64,000 bases of DNA, from the NCBI GenBank assembly GCA_021613535.1, contig CP075493.1, positions 4,154,001 through 4,218,000 on the forward strand. The letters are read 5' to 3'. The notes beneath the pieces were generated by a model that did no database searches, was not told the DNA's origin, and saw nothing but the letters and a program-made list of their open reading frames with translations. The first letter of the stretch is position 1. The number at the start of each line of letters is the position of its first letter. Made by a program: the position numbers and the translations under genes. Shown one piece after another: positions 45,630-57,958 of the stretch. The stretch is from Adineta vaga. Its lineage: Eukaryota > Rotifera.

Positions 45630-48280
45630 TTAAGAAGAAGATAACAATTTTTCAACAAGGATTTTTGCACCAGTAAATGTTTGCCGTTTGAGTGTATCAA
45701 CAGCAGATGGTACTAGAAGAGATCGAACTTGTTTACATTCATCAGGTTGACCATGTTCGAGCATCCTAAAAATCATTCACATAATAAATGTTAAATCAAA
45801 GAATTCTTTATTTACATGACGAATATAAAACAACCACGATTACATAATATCCATGCACGTAATATATCCGGTGAAATCGATGATAATAATGTCGAAACCA
45901 AAGCTAGAATATAGAGTAATTCTTTTATATGAAAGTTTTGTTTTCCAATGCGAGTTTACTTTGATTATGTTTCTTCTTTTTCTGTCTTTTACCGTCAGCA
46001 ATTATCAAATGTCTTAGAACATTATGAGAAACTTGATTTTCAATAAGATTTGTTTCAGCTTGAGGTTCTACGGATGAAGTACTTAATGTTGAACTTAATG
46101 ATGTATAAAATGAAGTTAGATCATCAGCAGCTATTTGTAAGAAAAAGAAGATTAAGAAAAACAATTGAGGAAGATAAATCGATCTTACATGAAAGTCGTT
46201 CAATCATTTCTGTCATCATAAAACCTTTGAAACCATCTTTTAATGCTGAAAGAATATTTGACGTAAAATATTCTAAGAAATATGATTTGCAAAATTCAAA
46301 TAATTCATCTTGACGAATGTTCGAATCTTTTTTGCTACGAAAGAAAACAAAAGAGATAATGAAATTTTTCAAAAAGACGTGATTTCGATTATCCCTACCT
46401 TGTTTGTAATGCATCACTTGTTTTCATCAATTGAACAAGATCATATTGTAAATGTTTGGTATTTCGTGGTGCAATTAAATACATCAAAACTTTTTTACCA
46501 TGTGGATCATTGATAATATCATCGAAACTTGACATTAATTCTTGTAAAATCATTTTTGAAACAAGTTTTGTATCATCAACAATATCAAAGATCGTCCATA
46601 GAACGGGATAACCTTGTTCTTCTTTAGCAATTTTCACAATAAATGATTTGAAACTTTTTATTAATAATTTTCTATCCTAAATGAATGAACATATTTCTAT
46701 CAAAGATCAATTTAAAGAAATAATAACATACTTTATTTGATCCATACCATAAACAATAGATTGCAACACGAGCACCATCACGACTATGAATCATTTTAAT
46801 TAATTTTTCTTTAACAGCATCAATAATTTCCTATTTAAGAATATATGAACATACTTATATGAATAAAGAAAAAATCAATCTTTACCTCTCGACCTTTTTC
46901 ATTAGCATTGCGAATGTATTCATGCATGGCACGATGTACAATTGATGTACTCAATAAATCTCTGAAGAAATTTTCAATATAAATCAATCGACATATGAAA
47001 AAGAAATAATTCATTACTTTTGAATACATGGCATTAGATTTTCTTGCATATATTCCAATACATTGGCACGTTGACCAGTTGCTGCTTTACTTTCAAGTAA
47101 TTCTTCAATATTTTTCACATCCGTTGTCTAATACAAAAAAAAAACGATACATTTTCTAACATCCAAAGAAAAAAAAAGGTTAGATTTTACTTTTAAAATG
47201 GCATATTCGCGACCATAGAATTCTTGGACAAGTTGAAAACGTTCGGCAGAATTACAAATATCATTATAACAGTATTCTAATACACGACAACCAATCTATA
47301 AAATCAAAATTATACATGTAAATCAACATGAAGTTTTCTACTTACCGAATGTCGTGCGAGTTTGCATACATGACCATGAAGACTTTTCTTAATCGTATCT
47401 TTTTGTGCATCCGTTCTAAATGAATGTTTCTTATAAATCTTTTGCATTTAGCAAGAAAACAAAACTATACGTATATGTCACTATCACTTTTTTTCTTACC
47501 CGTATGTTAGAAATTTGAGGATAACATGATGAGCATAAAGAGATTTTGCCATTGTCGGTATATCTTCTACTCACGATGAAATAAAATATGAGGAAAGATA
47601 GATTTGTTGAATGTTTACTTTGAATTTGTTCGAAAATATATTGTTTTTGTTGTTCATTACCAAATTGAATGAGACATTCGAGTACACGAGTTGTATCATG
47701 TGCCATTGATAGAAATTTTACATTTCCTTCAATTAATTTCATCAATTCTCCACATAATTTCACTCGTACTTCATTTGTTGTTTCATCTCGACGTAGGATT
47801 TCCCAGATTTTCTTCGATTTATCAGCCATATCATAGAGAACACCACGTCGTAATTTTTGTCGTTCTTTTAACCGTTGTCGAAAGGTTGTATTTTCTTTAT
47901 CTTGAACAATATTAATATGTTTCTTCTTTTTCTTCGTTTCCATTTGTTTTTGTTTGCTTTTTAGTTGTTTTTTAATTAATTTCACATTGGATAACATACT
48001 TGGATCTGGTTTAACTCGTGCTTGACGTTTAGCAGCAGCCACTTGTGCTAATTTTTCAGTTGCACGAGATTTAAGAGATGAGGAAAGTGTATCGAAATCC
48101 AACTGAAATTTAATGAAAAAATTAAAAGTTGTTGTTTTTTTTGTTCTTCTCAAAACTAACCTTCTTTGGTTTTTCATTTTCACTATTATTTAATGAAAAT
48201 TGAACTTTCTTCTTCTTTTGATCTGAATCATCAGTTTTTTTTGAAAGCTTACGCTTTTTATTTTCTACGGAAGTACTCAT
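45630..48280 (-). CDS. PUM3: PUM3-like (KIAA0020/Puf6) RNA-binding protein
   Basis: About eleven exons join in phase from ATG 48280. The N-terminus is Lys-rich and nuclear/nucleolar in type (KKKKVQFS, ERQKLRRG). PUF-type helical repeats follow from about 47900 to 46500, with motifs such as MAHDTTRVLECL, KLARHSIGCRVLEYC, STSIVHRAMHEYIRN, MIHSRDGARVA and DPHGKKVLMYLIAPR. The C-terminal CPL domain includes EYFTSNILSALKDGFKG and HNVLRHLII, and the protein ends EKLLSSS at 45630. In yeast and human, Puf6/PUM3 acts in 60S ribosome biogenesis in the nucleolus. Every junction examined kept frame, so this is an intact copy. Confidence 0.85.
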
Positions 48281-48662
48281 CTAAACAAAAACAATTGTAA
48301 ACTTATAATAATTAGAACAAACTTCGTTTCGATGATATGTGGTGAATGAATGAGTATTGCAAATGTAAAAAGAGAAGATACTGTGTGGATCAGAATTCAC
48401 CTCCGTCATCAAGCAATCAAATCAATTTGATAATAGATGGAGCTAGATGGTGATTTTAGGCACATTGAATCTATAATATTTATTTCATGTATTGTTCTTA
48501 TCAATCGATGATGGTTGCGAAAGAAGACAACAGTTGTTAAACATCAGTTTAATGAGAATAAAGATCAATTTTCAAATGTAAAATGTTATTTATTTCATTG
48601 AATAGAAAGAAAGAAGAGAAGTTCATGTACAGTCTACACAAAATATACAAAAAAACGTTTGT
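48281..48662. other. intergenic, no gene seen
   Basis: Spacer between PUM3 and the next same-strand gene, holding the PUM3 promoter and the 3' end of the sphingomyelin-synthase-like gene. Confidence 0.45.
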
Positions 48663-49664
48663 TTAAACTTCTTTTGCATCACCTGGACGCGCGACTTCAT
48701 TAGGTTCTTCCATATGTTCTGGTTGTTCTTGTTGATCTTGATATTTGTACGATGGTCCAGTGAGTAAACTAACTGGCGTATCAGCCGGCGGATGTCCATA
48801 ACCTTCAAACCAAAGAAAAAATCGTGTGACAATAATACTTCGACGTTCTGCTAATGTTTTGATATAATAATGATATGTATCCCATGTTAATTTCGAAAGA
48901 AGAAAACCAAGAAAAACATCGACACTGTAATGAAATCGAGTAGCAATAATGGTAAATAGCCAAGAATTGTAAATGCCCATACAAGTAATGATGTTATATA
49001 AAATGATAAAGGATCACCAGTAGAATCTAACTTTGGATAAAGCCAACCTGGTTTACCACGTCTGATTTCTTCCATTAATACCTTTATATTTATTCCACAA
49101 CCAACGTATTGGATAATGTTCTTCACCTTTCGAATAGGTTGTCCAAGCAAGCGCACATAATGTTACTGAATTAAGAAAGAAAATCAATTATTTCGAGAAA
49201 ATTCACTTTCTTCACTTACATGTAACAGTATGACCAGAGAAAAGAACGTCACCACATGTTGCATGCATTAAAGACATGATATAGAAAGCTTCAATTGGTG
49301 GTGAACCAACTGCTGTCGTATTACAACCTGGTAATGGTACACTCAATGAAGTAACATAGATGGATATACTTCGCATGATAAACATAGCTGCTTGAAGAAA
49401 AAGCCATCGACGAAAAACAATTAAACGAATATCACGTTGAAATATATAACGGATAATAACTAAAACAAATGAGGTTAAAAGGAAATAATCATTGATTTTA
49501 TAGTATGTCCAATAAGGTAATAAATTATGACCAATATCCGGCAATGCTGGTAGCCAATATGGAGAATTTCGATCGGCCCATACTTGAACAAGTGAATTAA
49601 TATAGAGTGTAATAAGAAAGAACACAACTGAGAAACACAAAGGTAGATATGTCAATCGAACCAT
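48663..49664 (-). CDS. sphingomyelin synthase-related multi-pass protein, frame broken
   Basis: Three exons, 49664-49220, 49165-49082 and 49026-48663. The N-terminus has several membrane helices. Exon 1 ends with the first active-site motif of the sphingomyelin synthase family, GDVLFSGHT, which splices to V-T-L-T-L. In exon 3 the frame ITSLLVWAFTILGYL changes by one base around 48945-48953 before the second motif RFHYSVDVFLGF, so no single frame covers both. The family transfers phosphocholine or related headgroups to ceramide using the conserved H-H-D triad (GHT His, HYSVD His and Asp), all of which are present. A soluble charged tail (PSYKYQDQQEQ, GDAKEV) ends the protein. Confidence 0.75.
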
Positions 49665-50653
49665 TATTCCAATTGAATCTTAGTCGATGTATTATCTATG
49701 TTAAAGAAAAGAAAAAGAAGAGAAGGATAGTATATGAATAGAATTGCGCGTGCTGACCGAATAGAACGCAAGGAAAAAAAAGGAAGAGTGAACTGTATGC
49801 TTGCATAAAAAAAGAATGAAGGAAGAAAAATGAATGTTCGCACTGTAATTCTGGTATAAACATTTAGACTATGGGTCAATGCACGTCTGGGTACAAGAAT
49901 AAATGACCAGTACTGACTATCAATCGTCTGTAACAATAGAAGTTGGCGACTTGAAAAAAATTGATTTTTATATAATAAGAACGATGAACTAAATTGAAGT
50001 ATTTACTACTGACGTCTCATTGAGAACATTCTTCGAATTTCGATGAAATTAATTTCTAGTGAAAAATTCTCTTTGAGAGTAAAATCGATCGTACTAGTTT
50101 ACTGATATCACATTAGAATCATATGTGAGCAGATAGAAAAGATCTAAAATACACGATCTTTCTTACTTTATCGTCTATTTAGGAAAATAGTTCATCTAAT
50201 TACTGTAAATTTTTATATTGTACTGAGTATAGAACGAATTTCTATTTAATTATTCGATGACTTTGATGACGCAGGCATTCAACAGAGTAGATTATAATGC
50301 ATAGACATCGAGAGTGAAAACAGTCCTTCAGACTCGCTGACCATCTGTTATAAAAAGAAGTTCAATTACGAACAGTTTGAAATCAAAGATGTTGTCAAAC
50401 ATGTTTATTAACTTTCATCGATTAATACCGAGGGGAAGCAATGCAAGAGAAATCTTTCAACTTATACTGAAGATTAAAATATTGCATTTCTGAGTTAACC
50501 TTTGGTAGGATGTGAATATTTTGTATATGTGAGTGACTGAAATGAATAATATTGTTTTTTAAAGCAAGTTCTTAAAAAATGGTTTTTATTCTCGTTAGAA
50601 ACTGTAACAAATGGATATTCATCAATGAAAACGAATGAAAATGCATGACATGT
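49665..50653. other. long intergenic region, no gene seen
   Basis: Nearly 1 kb without a supported gene. It is AT-rich with small chance frames. It must hold the promoter of the sphingomyelin-synthase-like gene. No RNA gene or repeat was identified. Confidence 0.4.
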
Positions 50654-51119
50654 TTATTTCTGTTGTTGTTGTTGCTGTTGTTGAAGATGCATTTGAATAA
50701 TTCCAGTAATTTGTTGTCTTGTTAATAATTTGTCATATAAGACTTTTTGTAATTTATCAATTTCAACTTGAAGATAATCATGTTTACGTTTGAAATAATC
50801 TTGTGCCTTTTTTGGACGCATTTCAATGAAAAAACCTGTACCAATATCAACTAAAACATGATCAGGATCAGATAATCGACCAGGAACATACATTGATGAT
50901 GATAATGGTACAAGTAACGAATTATCTTGATTATTTGCTGGTAAACGTGATACTGATAACATAGATTCACCGAAACCTTCTTGAGCATATTGAAGACGTT
51001 GAATGGATGATTGTAACATTTCAATATCCGATTGTAGGAGTTCGAACTTGTTCGATTTGAGCCATGCTTAAACCAGCAGGTTGTTGATCACCTGAAGCGG
51101 ATGCTGTTGCAGTTGACAT
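50654..51119 (-). CDS. PFDN5: prefoldin subunit 5, N-terminus in a shifted frame
   Basis: The upstream part from ATG 51119 reads MSTATASASGDQQPAGL then AQIEQV, the beginning of helix 1. The frame then changes by one base near 51040-51056, where ELLQSDIEMLQSSIQRLQYAQ continues helix 1. The rest is a normal alpha-class prefoldin: two beta hairpins (SMYVPGRL, HVLVDIGTGFFIEMRP) and a second coiled-coil helix, ending in a polyglutamine run (QQQQQQQQK). Prefoldin is the hexameric cytosolic chaperone that hands actin and tubulin to CCT. The ATG at 51019 would give a shortened protein without most of helix 1. Confidence 0.8.
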
Positions 51120-51614
51120 GATCGAGTGAGTGAGATCTAAAACTAAAAGAAAGTAAATCTATATGTGTGTCGTCAAGACATGTCTTCGTTCGTCGTCTTT
51201 TCTGTGTGTTTTTTTGTTCGATGAGAGGACAATCGATATAGCCAATTCGATGTAGTGATAATAAATAAAATAAGAATGTATTGTATGACAGTGACCTCTG
51301 TATGAACGTAAGACAAAACTTCTGAAAATGAATTAACATTTCGAGTCAGGTGTTATTAGTGAAAATACAACAGATGTGATCTGTCAGGAAGCTCTATGAG
51401 GAAAAATAGATGTCCAATGATTATCTCCGAAGTGGAATATAGATGTGTTTGAAGAAAAAGTTAAAGTAATGTTACTGGAATGAGAAGTTGTAACTTTATG
51501 CATGAGATTGAGTATTTCTAGGTATTTATTTATAAATTAAAAAAGCTATACTTGACTTATTCTTATGATTATGAATTATGAAATTTCATGAAATAAATTA
51601 AGAAAAAAGTTAAA
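51120..51614. other. intergenic, no gene seen
   Basis: Promoter side of prefoldin 5 and downstream of tRNA-Met; nothing else was recognised. Confidence 0.45.
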
Positions 51615-51686
51615 TAGCAGCGAGTAGTTTCGATCTACCGACCTCTGAGTTATGAGCCCAGCACGCTTCCACTGCGCCACGCTGCT
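51615..51686 (-). tRNA. tRNA-Met (anticodon CAT)
   Basis: A 72-base cloverleaf is read on the minus strand. The acceptor AGCAGCG pairs with CGCTGCT, and the anticodon arm is CTGGG-CTCATAA-CTCAG with CAT in the loop. The T arm is GTAGATCGAAACTAC. The A-T start pair of the acceptor and other features favour the elongator form. A T run on the 3' side could terminate pol III. Confidence 0.9.
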
Positions 51687-51876
51687 AACGATAATAATTT
51701 CATCATAAATCGGTTTTATTTGTCAATATACATACAAGATAAATTAATAAAAAGAAAAAGAAATTTCAAGAATGAATCACCCAATATATCAATGAATCAT
51801 CTAGTTACTGCATTCTCTCATGATATTTACTTAGAGGTATAATTTGAATTTAAATTGTTGAATAAAAAAAGGATTA

Positions 51877-51948
51877 CTCCGCGGCGGGGAATCGAACCCC
51901 GGTTTCCCGCGTGACAGGCGGGGATACTCACCACTATACTACCGCGGA
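51877..51948 (-). tRNA. tRNA-Asp (anticodon GTC)
   Basis: A 72-base cloverleaf on the minus strand. The acceptor TCCGCGG pairs with CCGCGGA, the anticodon arm is CCCGC-CTGTCAC-GCGGG with anticodon GTC, and the T arm is CGGGG-TTCGATT-CCCCG. A run of seven or more T residues downstream is a good pol III terminator. Confidence 0.95.
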
Positions 51949-52365
51949 CGATACTTTTAATCCATATTCATCTTTACATCCAAATTCTAAAATAGTTCAC
52001 TTGTTTTGTTTCAGACGAATCCTACGATTTTGTCAATATTAGTATTGATACATGATCATAATAAAATTGTCAAATACATTGATTATCTAACCAGGCATCA
52101 GTCTGTATCTATTTCAAAAAAACTAATATTACTTCTTTCGTCATGACTTGTTTATCAAATACAGATTGGCATATTTTGACTAGGTAATACTTCTAGAATA
52201 AGAGAGAATATTATATTTTCATCAATCGAACGTGTTCATTCAATGGAATTTACCTTTCCAATGACGTACAGAGAAAAAAAATGTAGCAAGAATACAACAA
52301 AGATTACTTCATTCTTTTTATTGAATCTATTGAATAGGTCAACATAAAATCAAAAATCATAATAT
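51949..52365. other. intergenic, no gene seen
   Basis: AT-rich spacer holding the promoter of the syntaxin-like gene and the 5' flank of tRNA-Asp. Confidence 0.45.
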
Positions 52366-53542
52366 ATGACTAAAGATAGACTCCGAGAGTTTAAAGACAA
52401 AGTGAGATCCATCTAGAATGATACTATTACAAATAGATCATTATTGTTTGTTTTAGGTTCGAGAATGTGACGATGGTGAAAGTATAAGTTTATTTCATTA
52501 TTTTACTATTTTGAATATGGAAGAACCATTTATGAGCGAATTTTTTGAGCGTGTAAGTATGATAAATAGTAAAATTCTCGATTACATTTGATTTTTAATT
52601 AGTTAAATATGGTTCGAGAAAATATTCAAAAAATTTCTGAACTTGTTGATCAAGTTGCACTTTTACAAAATATGTTGCTGGCTTCAAACATGACTCCTGG
52701 TATGTGACGTATTTTTTTATTATTGAAAAAGGCATAGTTAATATTCGTTTCATATAGGAATAAAAGAACAACTCGAAGACATTATGGTTCGAATCAAACA
52801 ATTAGGCAATGCTATTCGAATACAATTGAAACGTACAGAAAGATATTTATTTTTTTCTTCAAAATTTTAAAAACGATGTCTTCTCTATTAGAAATGAAAC
52901 ATGAACAAGAAATGGAATCTGTTCGAAGACGAAAAAATGTTCGTCAACGTATTATAGATGCACAAATTGATGCATGTACGAAATATTTTTGTGCAACAAT
53001 GAATCGATATTATGAATCTGTTGTTGCTTACCAAGAACGTTGTAAAGTTCGAATTGTTCGTCAATTAGGAATAGGTTTGATCAGATAAGTAAGAAGATCT
53101 AAATCTATTGTGAGACTCTTTTAGCTAATATCAAAAGAACGGATGAAGAAGTCGAAGAAATACTTCAAAAAGGACATTCAACTTTATTTCCCGAAGTAAG
53201 ATTGAAATGTTAAATTGCAATTCTAAGCAATTAATTTAGATCATTATTGAACTTCAAGATGCGCGACAACAATTCAATGATATGAAATCACGTCATAATG
53301 ATATTACTAGACTTGAAGATGATATTAAACAAATACGTGATGTATTTCTCGATTTAGCTTATATGGTTTACAATCAAGATGAACAGATTCATACCATCGA
53401 AGATGAACTCTCTTCTGTAGAAATTGATATTGAACAAATCAGTAAATTAACCTATTCAAAAAAAGATTCAAGTGTTATTTCAATCAAAGTAAAAGCAATA
53501 ATTTCTTCTAAACTACAATCGATTTATTCTTCTTCTTTTTAA
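52366..53542 (+). CDS. syntaxin-1-like Qa-SNARE without a transmembrane anchor
   Basis: Seven exons (52366-52401, 52457-52552, 52603-52699, 52758-52832, 52892-53074, 53125-53195, 53240-53542) join in phase to 286 residues, the normal length for syntaxin-1. The start MTKDRLREFKDK matches the syntaxin-1 N-peptide. The Habc helices include FMSEFFERLNMVRENI and YYESVVAYQERCKVRI, and the linker TDEEVEEILQKGHSTLF is typical. In the SNARE motif, SRHNDITRLEDDI, VFLDLAYMV and YNQDEQI keep the zero-layer Gln. The C-terminus (SVISIKVKAIISSKLQSIYS) is not hydrophobic enough for the usual tail anchor. It may be a soluble regulator or need another anchor. Confidence 0.85.
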
Positions 53543-53767
53543 GTTTTCTCGAAAGAAATATTTCTCACCAATGTTTGCATTACTCGCAAGAGTATTTTCA
53601 ACATGCTTATATTCAAGAAGATTATCATGCGTTTAACTTCGACAAAAATTTTCATATCCTAGAAATCAAATCGAATAAGATTTTCGAATCATAACTGTTT
53701 ACAGTTTTATTTTATATTTGAAAACAATAAATGAGGAGAAAAAAATGACATTCTTTTTGTTCAAAGT

Positions 53768-56519
53768 TTAAAATCTTTGCTGTTCTCGTAGATCTTCATA
53801 TTCTTTTGTTGAGATTATATTCACTGGTTGAGGTATATTCAATGATTGTTCAATAGAGGTTTTATTTCTATTCTTCCTTCCAATTAACATCATTTTCATA
53901 TCATTTTCATGTAAATCTCGAAGAAAATCTTTTCGTTGATAAATTAATGTAGGATTATTCAATAGAAAAAGAGCTAAATGCCAATTATGTTTTGCTTTTG
54001 ACAATCGTTTGGTTGGATAGAGATGATCGCGTAGGAGATGACTTACAAAACAAAGTAATACAGGATGACGATGTGCACACTCCATATGTATTAATCCACA
54101 ATAAGCATTAAAACCTGCGTCCATATTTTCTAATTTTCGTCCCAAAGGTGAATAATCTAATCGACACATGTAGAATAATCCGCCAACAACACTTTTCAAG
54201 ATACGAATAAAAGCAGCAAGGAAACCCAAAAATGTATCCAAAAAGAAATTAAAATAGAGAAAAACCATTAATGCTCGTCGATTATTAATCCTTAAAACTT
54301 CTCCTGCATGTTGTAGAAATACATATTGTCCTAAGAATTTGTTTATGTATAATTTAAAAGTCGTAAAAAGTAAAACAGGAATAATCCATTGAAGAACACT
54401 TTCAATAGCTCGAACACTACCATACGTAATCAATGCATCAATTGATATAAATACCATCACAGCAACAAATATGCTGAGAATGTAAGCAATGATTACATAA
54501 CCAATTAAATATCCGGCAAAATGAAAATTTCCAGTTGAATAACTCACATTCGACGATGGAGCATTATATGGTATTTCATGATAATCACCACGAAAAGCTT
54601 GAAGAAGATTTCGTCGAATACTTGCTAACATCAATAATAATTGTATGATAATAATTAGTAATGCAACATAGACACCGATGAGAAATGGTCGAACAAGATC
54701 AGGAATAGGAAAATCTGAAGGTAACCCTTCTTCATCCACTTCAACAGAATCACCTGCAGTCGTCATTTGAGCGAATAGATTCGCGAACAATTGAATATAT
54801 ACATGAGCTTTGTCAAGCAATGGTGGTCCACGAACAGAAATCTAGATGTATGTTGAGAGAAGAAATTCGAGAGAGAAAGTAAGCTTACCGTAACAGTAAG
54901 AAAGAATAGTAGAAGAAATATTGATGCATAGACACATACAACTCGAGACGAAAAACGAAAATCATCTCTCCATGAATAAATCGATCGTAAAATTCCACAA
55001 AAACGATTTTCAGATGGTTCCGTACGAATATATCCAAATAACTTCTTGACATAACGTGCTTCTGCTGAATATGGTAATGATGAATATAGAAGATCTTTTT
55101 GTTCACGTCTCATTTGTTTATCAGGAATATTCCGATGTCGAATTCGTTTAATCAATAACATAGGTAATTTAATACAAATATATGCCAAACATAAATATCG
55201 AGGAATATCAGGTAACAGTTGAAAGAATAATAATTTCGATCCTGTACCATAATACAACAAAATTTCAACCGTTTGATCACTAGGAGATCGATTAAATTGT
55301 TCTTCTGTTTGATACAAAGTATTCGTACATAATCCAGTCGATATAATCGATATACTAAAATCTAACCATGCATAGAGAGTAGCACAAATTAAAGTAAAAT
55401 AATTATCAATATAAACAGCAGCTAAAATCGGATAACGTCGAAAACCAATGACAAAAACGCGAAAGATTTGTAAAAGATAAGTAATGATAATACCTTTGAA
55501 ATTCAACGGATATTAGTTCGAAAGATATTCGCTAAGTTTTTAACAAACCTCTATTTGTCGATGATCTACCTCCAAGTAATAGTTCATTTGCGATATCTAA
55601 CAATTCATCAGCAAAGACAGCAAATATCACAGCTGCTAATGTTCGTTTGACATGACCCAGAAAATCTAATGGAATTGAAATACCGAAATAACCTTTACAA
55701 TATCCATTATGTCGTAATGATGTTCGTTTAGTTGTTATCATGAAAAGTAAAATTAATAGACAAGCAACTGGAAATGTCAAAAGATTAAATTCAGCTCGAA
55801 GATTAATAATTCTACAAAATGAATGTTTTTTGAAAAAGACCGATTGATTATTTTGAAATTTATAAATAACTTCATCATGAATAGGTTTTATAGTTCTCCA
55901 TTTGGCTACAAGAGCACCTGCAGTAAACAACAGAGTAGCAAAACCTGTAATCCATGAATATCTTCGACGAGATGGATCGAAAACAACAACAGAAACCTTT
56001 GGAAATTTTCGAGGCATGATTGAAACACTTTGCATGAATAAAGAAATAGAAAACATATAAAAATGAATTCGAAAATCAAACTTACGATTGATTGTTACTT
56101 GGTTGATTACGTCGTTTTTTAATCACCCGAAACAATAATATTCCATAAAAAAATGCTAACAATATTGCTACCATAGCACCTAATGCAATCACTTGTTTTC
56201 CACCATTTGTAACTATGATTTGATAGAAACGATGTTTTAATTTAGTTTAATACATGTATTGAAAAATTCTACATTCAGCTTACATTCATTACATGTCGTT
56301 CCATTCCACCAAAACTTGCATATACATATCTGTTCACCGTCATTCATATGTCGACAGTAACCATGTTGTCCACATGGATTATACACCGAGCAATCTTCAA
56401 TCAATTTATATAAACATCAACCAATATTATGGTGTCTAATCATTCTAATACTCACTTGTGTTGTTGGACATGATCGAGGTCGTAGTGACATTGTCTTCTA
56501 ACGACAGATCCTCTGACAT
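53768..56519 (-). CDS. STRA6-like membrane protein with an N-terminal EGF-like domain
   Basis: Several exons joined in phase from ATG 56519. A first exon (MSEDLSLEDNVTTTS) is followed by an EGF-like domain (CSVYNPCGQHGYC, then CICKFWWNGTTC), then a transmembrane helix (VIALGAMVAILLAFFYGILLF). After the junction at about 56085 the protein continues into the STRA6-like core, with many hydrophobic segments. Its signature near the end is MCRLDYSPLGRKLENMD, AGFNAYCGLIHMECAHRHP and SKAKHNWHLALFLLNNP. STRA6 is a cell-surface retinol transporter or receptor; related proteins in invertebrates are poorly studied. The EGF module and additional helix at the front are not part of vertebrate STRA6. All checked junctions keep frame. 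The long C-terminal tail (about 50 residues after RKDFL) is charged. Confidence 0.8.
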
Positions 56520-57155
56520 AGTGAATGATATTGTCTAATGTTTTCTATTTTCTTCATTACTTTAAATATCAATAGAAATATATATATGTACGATAATTTA
56601 ATCCTCAAACTTTTGTTGTTTTACATGATATTTGAGACTCATTCTTCTAGGCTAGTTTAAATACATCTCGCTTTCTGTTTTTCTTTCTTATGCATACACA
56701 CATATACATGACGACAACCGGAGCAATATTATGACGTAGTTTTTGCCAGATTTATAAAGAAAAATCGATTATTTCTTGACATGATGATAATATAAGAATA
56801 TTTTTTCATAACTAAGATCTTATCAAAAGATATCTTGAATTCCAATCACTAGTAAATATCTTCATATATTTAATTTACCGATATATTAAGAAATTATATT
56901 CAATGTGCAATAACAAATGATACTTGCAACAACAATAACAATGACAATGCATACGTACTTTGTATTATCTATGAAAGAACACGACGAATATCACCACAAA
57001 TAAACCGTTACTTGACTCTTTCTGTCGCTTTTTTTTTATTCGTTGTAAAGATAAGATAAAAAGTGTCTCAAGCCACAAGTAACCGACCAGTTCACAATAA
57101 AATAAAGTCTAAAGACATTTGAAGCATACTCATAGATCATCTTTTATCACGAAGA
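56520..57155. other. divergent intergenic region, no gene seen
   Basis: About 630 AT-rich bases between the STRA6-like and LRR genes. It should contain both promoters; no particular motif was recognised. Confidence 0.45.
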
Positions 57156-57958
57156 ATGAATAATAATGTAGAAAATCAATCGACTGATGTCGTTTTTGGC
57201 GATTTACCCACACGAACAGGCATGTTAGGTATGTGAATAAATTTCTTTTTATTAAAATATAGAAAATCAATTTGTTAATTCTAGAACATTTCAGTGTATA
57301 TTCCGATCGAAAGGTAGAAAATTTAATTGCTGATCAAGATGCTAATTCTATTATTGATCTATCCAATCAAAATTTGTTGGATTCATCCATGGCAAGTATT
57401 GTTAAATATGGTATTAAAGAGAAAGAATGTAGAATTCTTAATTTATGGGGAAATCGATTTACATCGAGAGGTCTTCTCGTTCTCGTAAATACATTATATG
57501 AAAATAAAACATTACGAGAATTAGATCTTTCACATAATCGTCTTGGTGATGATGGTATTGAAATTCTTGCCAAATTTCTTTCATTAAATAATTGTTCAAT
57601 TCGATATCTTGATCTTTCTTCGAATGGAATTACCGACGTAGGTGCTCAATATCTTGCTAATATGTTAACAAAAAATACTAGTTTAGAAAGTTTAACATTG
57701 AATAAGAATGAAATAGAAGATGGTGGTTTAATTTATATAGCAGAAGCATTGAAAACTCAAAATCAAAAACTTGTGGAATTAAGACTTGATGAGAATTTAT
57801 TTATAACACGTACTGGTGTTGAAAAGGTTTTGGAAGTTTTAAAAGATCAAACAGTATTAGGAAGTCTTCATGTTCAAAATTGTACAATTATTGGTGAACG
57901 ATCGAAAATATACTTAGAAAACGAATCATTGAGAACAGGATTTGATGTTTATGTTTAA
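57156..57958 (+). CDS. leucine-rich repeat (ribonuclease-inhibitor type) protein
   Basis: Two exons, 57156-57228 and 57285-57958 (56-base intron), give 248 residues. After a polar N-terminus, about five LRRs of the RNI type follow, each with L-x-L-x-x-N-x-(I/L)-x-x-x-G: LNLWGNRFTSRGLLVL, LDLSHNRLGDDGIEIL, LDLSSNGITDVGAQYL, LTLNKNEIEDGGLIYI and LRLDENLFITRTGVEKV. It has no signal peptide, NACHT or F-box, so this is a cytosolic interaction module. Such short LRR proteins often act as partners of larger complexes; no partner is evident here. Confidence 0.85.

Noticed and set aside
49664-49936. 90-residue hydrophobic frame upstream of the sphingomyelin-synthase-like gene
   Set aside because: No ATG-proximal signal or domain supports it, and it touches the start of the real gene; judged chance in pyrimidine-rich DNA.
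50654-50700. CAG/CAA repeat as a mobile or telomeric repeat
   Set aside because: It encodes the polyglutamine end of prefoldin 5; it is a short coding microsatellite and nothing more.
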